Notes under the pieces: generated by a model
What the model was told of the DNA's origin: nothing
Databases searched by the model: none
What the model saw: the letters and a program-made list of their open reading frames with translations, nothing else
Program-made: the position numbers and the translations under genes
In this document: positions 62,481 through 64,000 of the stretch, piece after piece
How positions within the stretch are numbered: the first letter of the stretch is position 1
Layout of the letters: every line of letters starts with the position of its first letter
NCBI GenBank assembly: GCA_016841045.1
Contig: JAENZX010000004.1
Span: forward strand, 1-64,000
DNA: 64,000 nt
Source of the DNA: Thermincola carboxydiphila
GTDB taxonomy: Bacteria; Bacillota; Thermincolia; Thermincolales; UBA2595
Direction: 5' to 3'

Positions 62481-62515
62481 AAGACCTTGCATTTCAAAAA
62501 ACAATGCAAGGTCTT
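62481..62515 (-). terminator. Terminator of the tatA-type genes
   Basis: A 13-bp perfect stem AAGACCTTGCATT/AATGCAAGGTCTT (62481-62493 with 62503-62515), with T-rich sequence on both sides; probably works both ways. Confidence 0.85.
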
Positions 62516-62547
62516 TTCTTCTAATCTTATAAATTGGTCCCGGAAGA

Positions 62548-63069
62548 CTACGGCTGATCTTCATTTGCCTTAGCTTGACCAGTTGTTACATTATCACTAC
62601 TAGATATTTCAGTTCCCTGCAGTTCTGCAATTTGTATTCCGTCAGTTAGATCCTTGTTTTCGTTCTCTTCATTAGCAGCCCATTCCGGCATTGACCATTG
62701 TGTACTGTTATTCACCCAACTGAGTCTTGACTCCTCGCCATCAGTTTCTGATATTTGTGAATCCGTCACTTCGTTTTTTTCTGTTGGTGCCTGCGTCTGA
62801 TGATTTGAAGTAATATCAGGACCCATTACCATATCTTTAATGCCAGATTTAATATCTGTTTTTATATCTGTTACTTCCTTTTTAATGTCAGCAACATCTT
62901 TTAGCTCTGATTCGATATCAATTGTTTGCTTAATATCATTCATTGCCTTTTTGAACTCTCTTAGCCCCTTGCCTACTGACCTGCCTACTTCCGGAAGTTT
63001 CTTAGGTCCAAAAACTACCAGACCCACCACTAAAATAAGTATTAATTCCGGAACGCCTAAATTAAACAT
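62548..63069 (-). CDS. TatA/TatB-family protein with long acidic tail
   Basis: 173 residues. The first 55 match the family: [40 protein letters not shown] (one helix, FGPKKLPE hinge, amphipathic helix). The rest is an acidic, Ser/Thr/Gln-rich, probably disordered tail. TatB-like proteins bind the twin-arginine signal; length favours TatB, the FGPKKLPE hinge is shared. The only clear Tat substrate here is the NapG-like protein. No tatC in the window. Confidence 0.85.
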   Translation of the reverse strand: MFNLGVPELILILVVGLVVFGPKKLPEVGRSVGKGLREFKKAMNDIKQTIDIESELKDVADIKKEVTDIKTDIKSGIKDMVMGPDITSNHQTQAPTEKNEVTDSQISETDGEESRLSWVNNSTQWSMPEWAANEENENKDLTDGIQIAELQGTEISSSDNVTTGQAKANEDQP

Positions 63070-63080
63070 TGTCCCACCCC

Positions 63081-63275
63081 TTACTTATCATCCTTTTTTG
63101 CATCGGTGGGTTCCTCGTCTGATGCATCCTTTACTGATGATTTAAACTCCTTTATGCTCGTGCCAATCGCCTTACCCAATCCCGGCAGCTTATTTGCTCC
63201 AAATAATATAACAACGATCCCGAGTATCAGTACTAACTCTGTAACGCCAATACTAGGCAAAAATCCATAAGTCAC
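63081..63275 (-). CDS. tatA: TatA twin-arginine translocase subunit
   Basis: 64 residues, usual for Tat[38 protein letters not shown] then a short acidic tail. Forms the pore with TatC. Starts 11 bp before the 173-residue paralogue, same transcript. Confidence 0.92.
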   Translation of the reverse strand: MTYGFLPSIGVTELVLILGIVVILFGANKLPGLGKAIGTSIKEFKSSVKDASDEEPTDAKKDDK

Positions 63276-63988
63276 GCTTATACCCCCTTGTTCATATTAT
63301 GCTTGTCCCTCATATCACATTATAGCACTATTACCGAAAATCTGCTATAACTTTGCTTTATAGGGTTACAACTATTTCAAATTCCTTCGGTTTAAACACT
63401 TAACAAACGGGCAAGTCCTGAAGTTTCAACACCTCCATCCAACTTCATAGTCTTTGGTTATATGGGTATCATCTTTTACTAATACCCAACTACTGGATTT
63501 TTAATAAAATTTACATTATGATTCAATTAATAGAAGGATTTTCAGGGATTTACTCCCAGTTTATTAAGATTTTGAACTTATTAAGATTTTAAAGTTTCTG
63601 CAATTTTAGCTTCACATGTCTACTCACCACCCAAATATAAAATTTTTGTTAAAACTGTTAGACCATATCTTGTGATTTTAGCAACAAGAACCTGCAGTTT
63701 TTTCTTTTGTCTTTACATGTTTAAATGTCTTACCGCCTTGGGCAGGGGCGTACAAGTTATTTAAAACCCATTTTTAAAGTTACAAGGGAAGAAGGTGAAA
63801 CACAATAAAGAGTTTGCTTATCACAACCTTTATTCCTTTAAACCTAGCCTTTCAAGGGTGTAAACTCAGTTGACCTCCAGTTTAAAGACTCTTAAATCAA
63901 TTATCCCAGCTTATTACCAGCTGCTGTTGTATTCCGGAATTTCTTTAACTGTAAAAATCGATATGTAAATTAGAAAGGTGAGGAGAAA
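63276..63988. other. Gene-free AT-rich stretch
   Basis: No credible gene. It must hold the tatA promoter (-) and one for the gene starting at 63989 (+). A direct repeat TTATTAAGATTTT occurs twice near 63561-63592. No known riboswitch was recognised. Confidence 0.5.
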
Positions 63989-64000
63989 ATGTCAATTCAA
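63989..64000 (+). CDS. Start of a gene cut by the window edge
   Basis: ATG 63989 follows GGTGAGGAG. Only four codons (MSIQ) are visible, so the product cannot be named. Confidence 0.5.

Noticed and set aside
63740-63830. GGGAAGAAGGTGAAAC as a possible cobalamin riboswitch piece
   Set aside because: Only one short block resembles the motif; the other conserved boxes and structure are absent.

Overview
The window reads as chromosomal DNA of a Gram-positive, low-to-moderate GC anaerobe of the class Clostridia. A Peptococcaceae-like lineage is my best guess, but no 16S rRNA is present to test it. The signs are Shine-Dalgarno sites of the AGGAGG type with frequent GTG/TTG starts, the pcrA-ligA and gatCAB neighbourhood, a short HisG that needs HisZ, a single-chain clostridial-type PurL, an agr-type peptide locus, SLH surface anchoring, and U-tailed terminators after many operons. 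No tRNA, rRNA, CRISPR array, prophage or intact insertion sequence was seen.

Layout. 1-2290: the N-terminal part of a very large glycine-rich secreted protein that runs off the left edge. 2493-14611: an alpha-glucan (glycogen-like) locus with a GH15 glucoamylase, a DUF4912 protein, a GH57 branching enzyme, a GT4 synthase, a nucleotidyltransferase fused to a degenerate phosphomannomutase, and a stand-alone CBM25 protein; an SLH protein and a CPBP protease are interspersed. 14802-16390: a lipoprotein gene behind a c-di-GMP-I riboswitch whose P3 arm is lengthened by a repeat element. 16390-23860: an exported protein, NapG/NapH-like ferredoxins, isocitrate dehydrogenase, a homocitrate (or Re-citrate) synthase-like enzyme, a serine protease and a tiny Cys-rich protein. 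24105-33268: gatCAB, a 440-bp nested palindrome, a second CBM25 protein, ligA and pcrA. 33369-34549: a TauE/DUF1634 exporter pair. 34650-42972: the his operon (Z-G-D-C-B-H-A-F-IE) plus two small genes. 43088-45271: an agr-like peptide locus. 45416-45727: a YerC/HisR (TrpR-family) regulator. 45830-58642: purine genes purL and purE-B-C-F-M-N-H-D. 58887-62386: a split YeeE/YedE-TusA sulfur transporter between two LysR genes. 62548-63275: tatA-type genes.

How it works together. The glucan genes encode building, branching, binding and hydrolysis of a storage polymer. The purine operon appears to be switched by a ykkC-type leader, probably sensing PRPP, with a competing terminator. The his operon has a clean sigma-A promoter with an 18-nt CTAG-centred perfect palindrome at its start point; the TrpR-family YerC/HisR gene 2.4 kb away is the likely ligand of that site. 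The agr-like locus is unusual: AgrB keeps its catalytic His and Cys, but the AgrD-like peptide has no cysteine, the sensor seems split into a membrane protein and a kinase, and no AgrA is present.

A dispersed repeat family (arrays of AGTGGGGAGTG-like units, often as two facing arms) has settled inside the c-di-GMP riboswitch arm, at the 3' end of ligA, and between purN and purH. In the last two cases it supplies the final codons and the stop codon of the gene.
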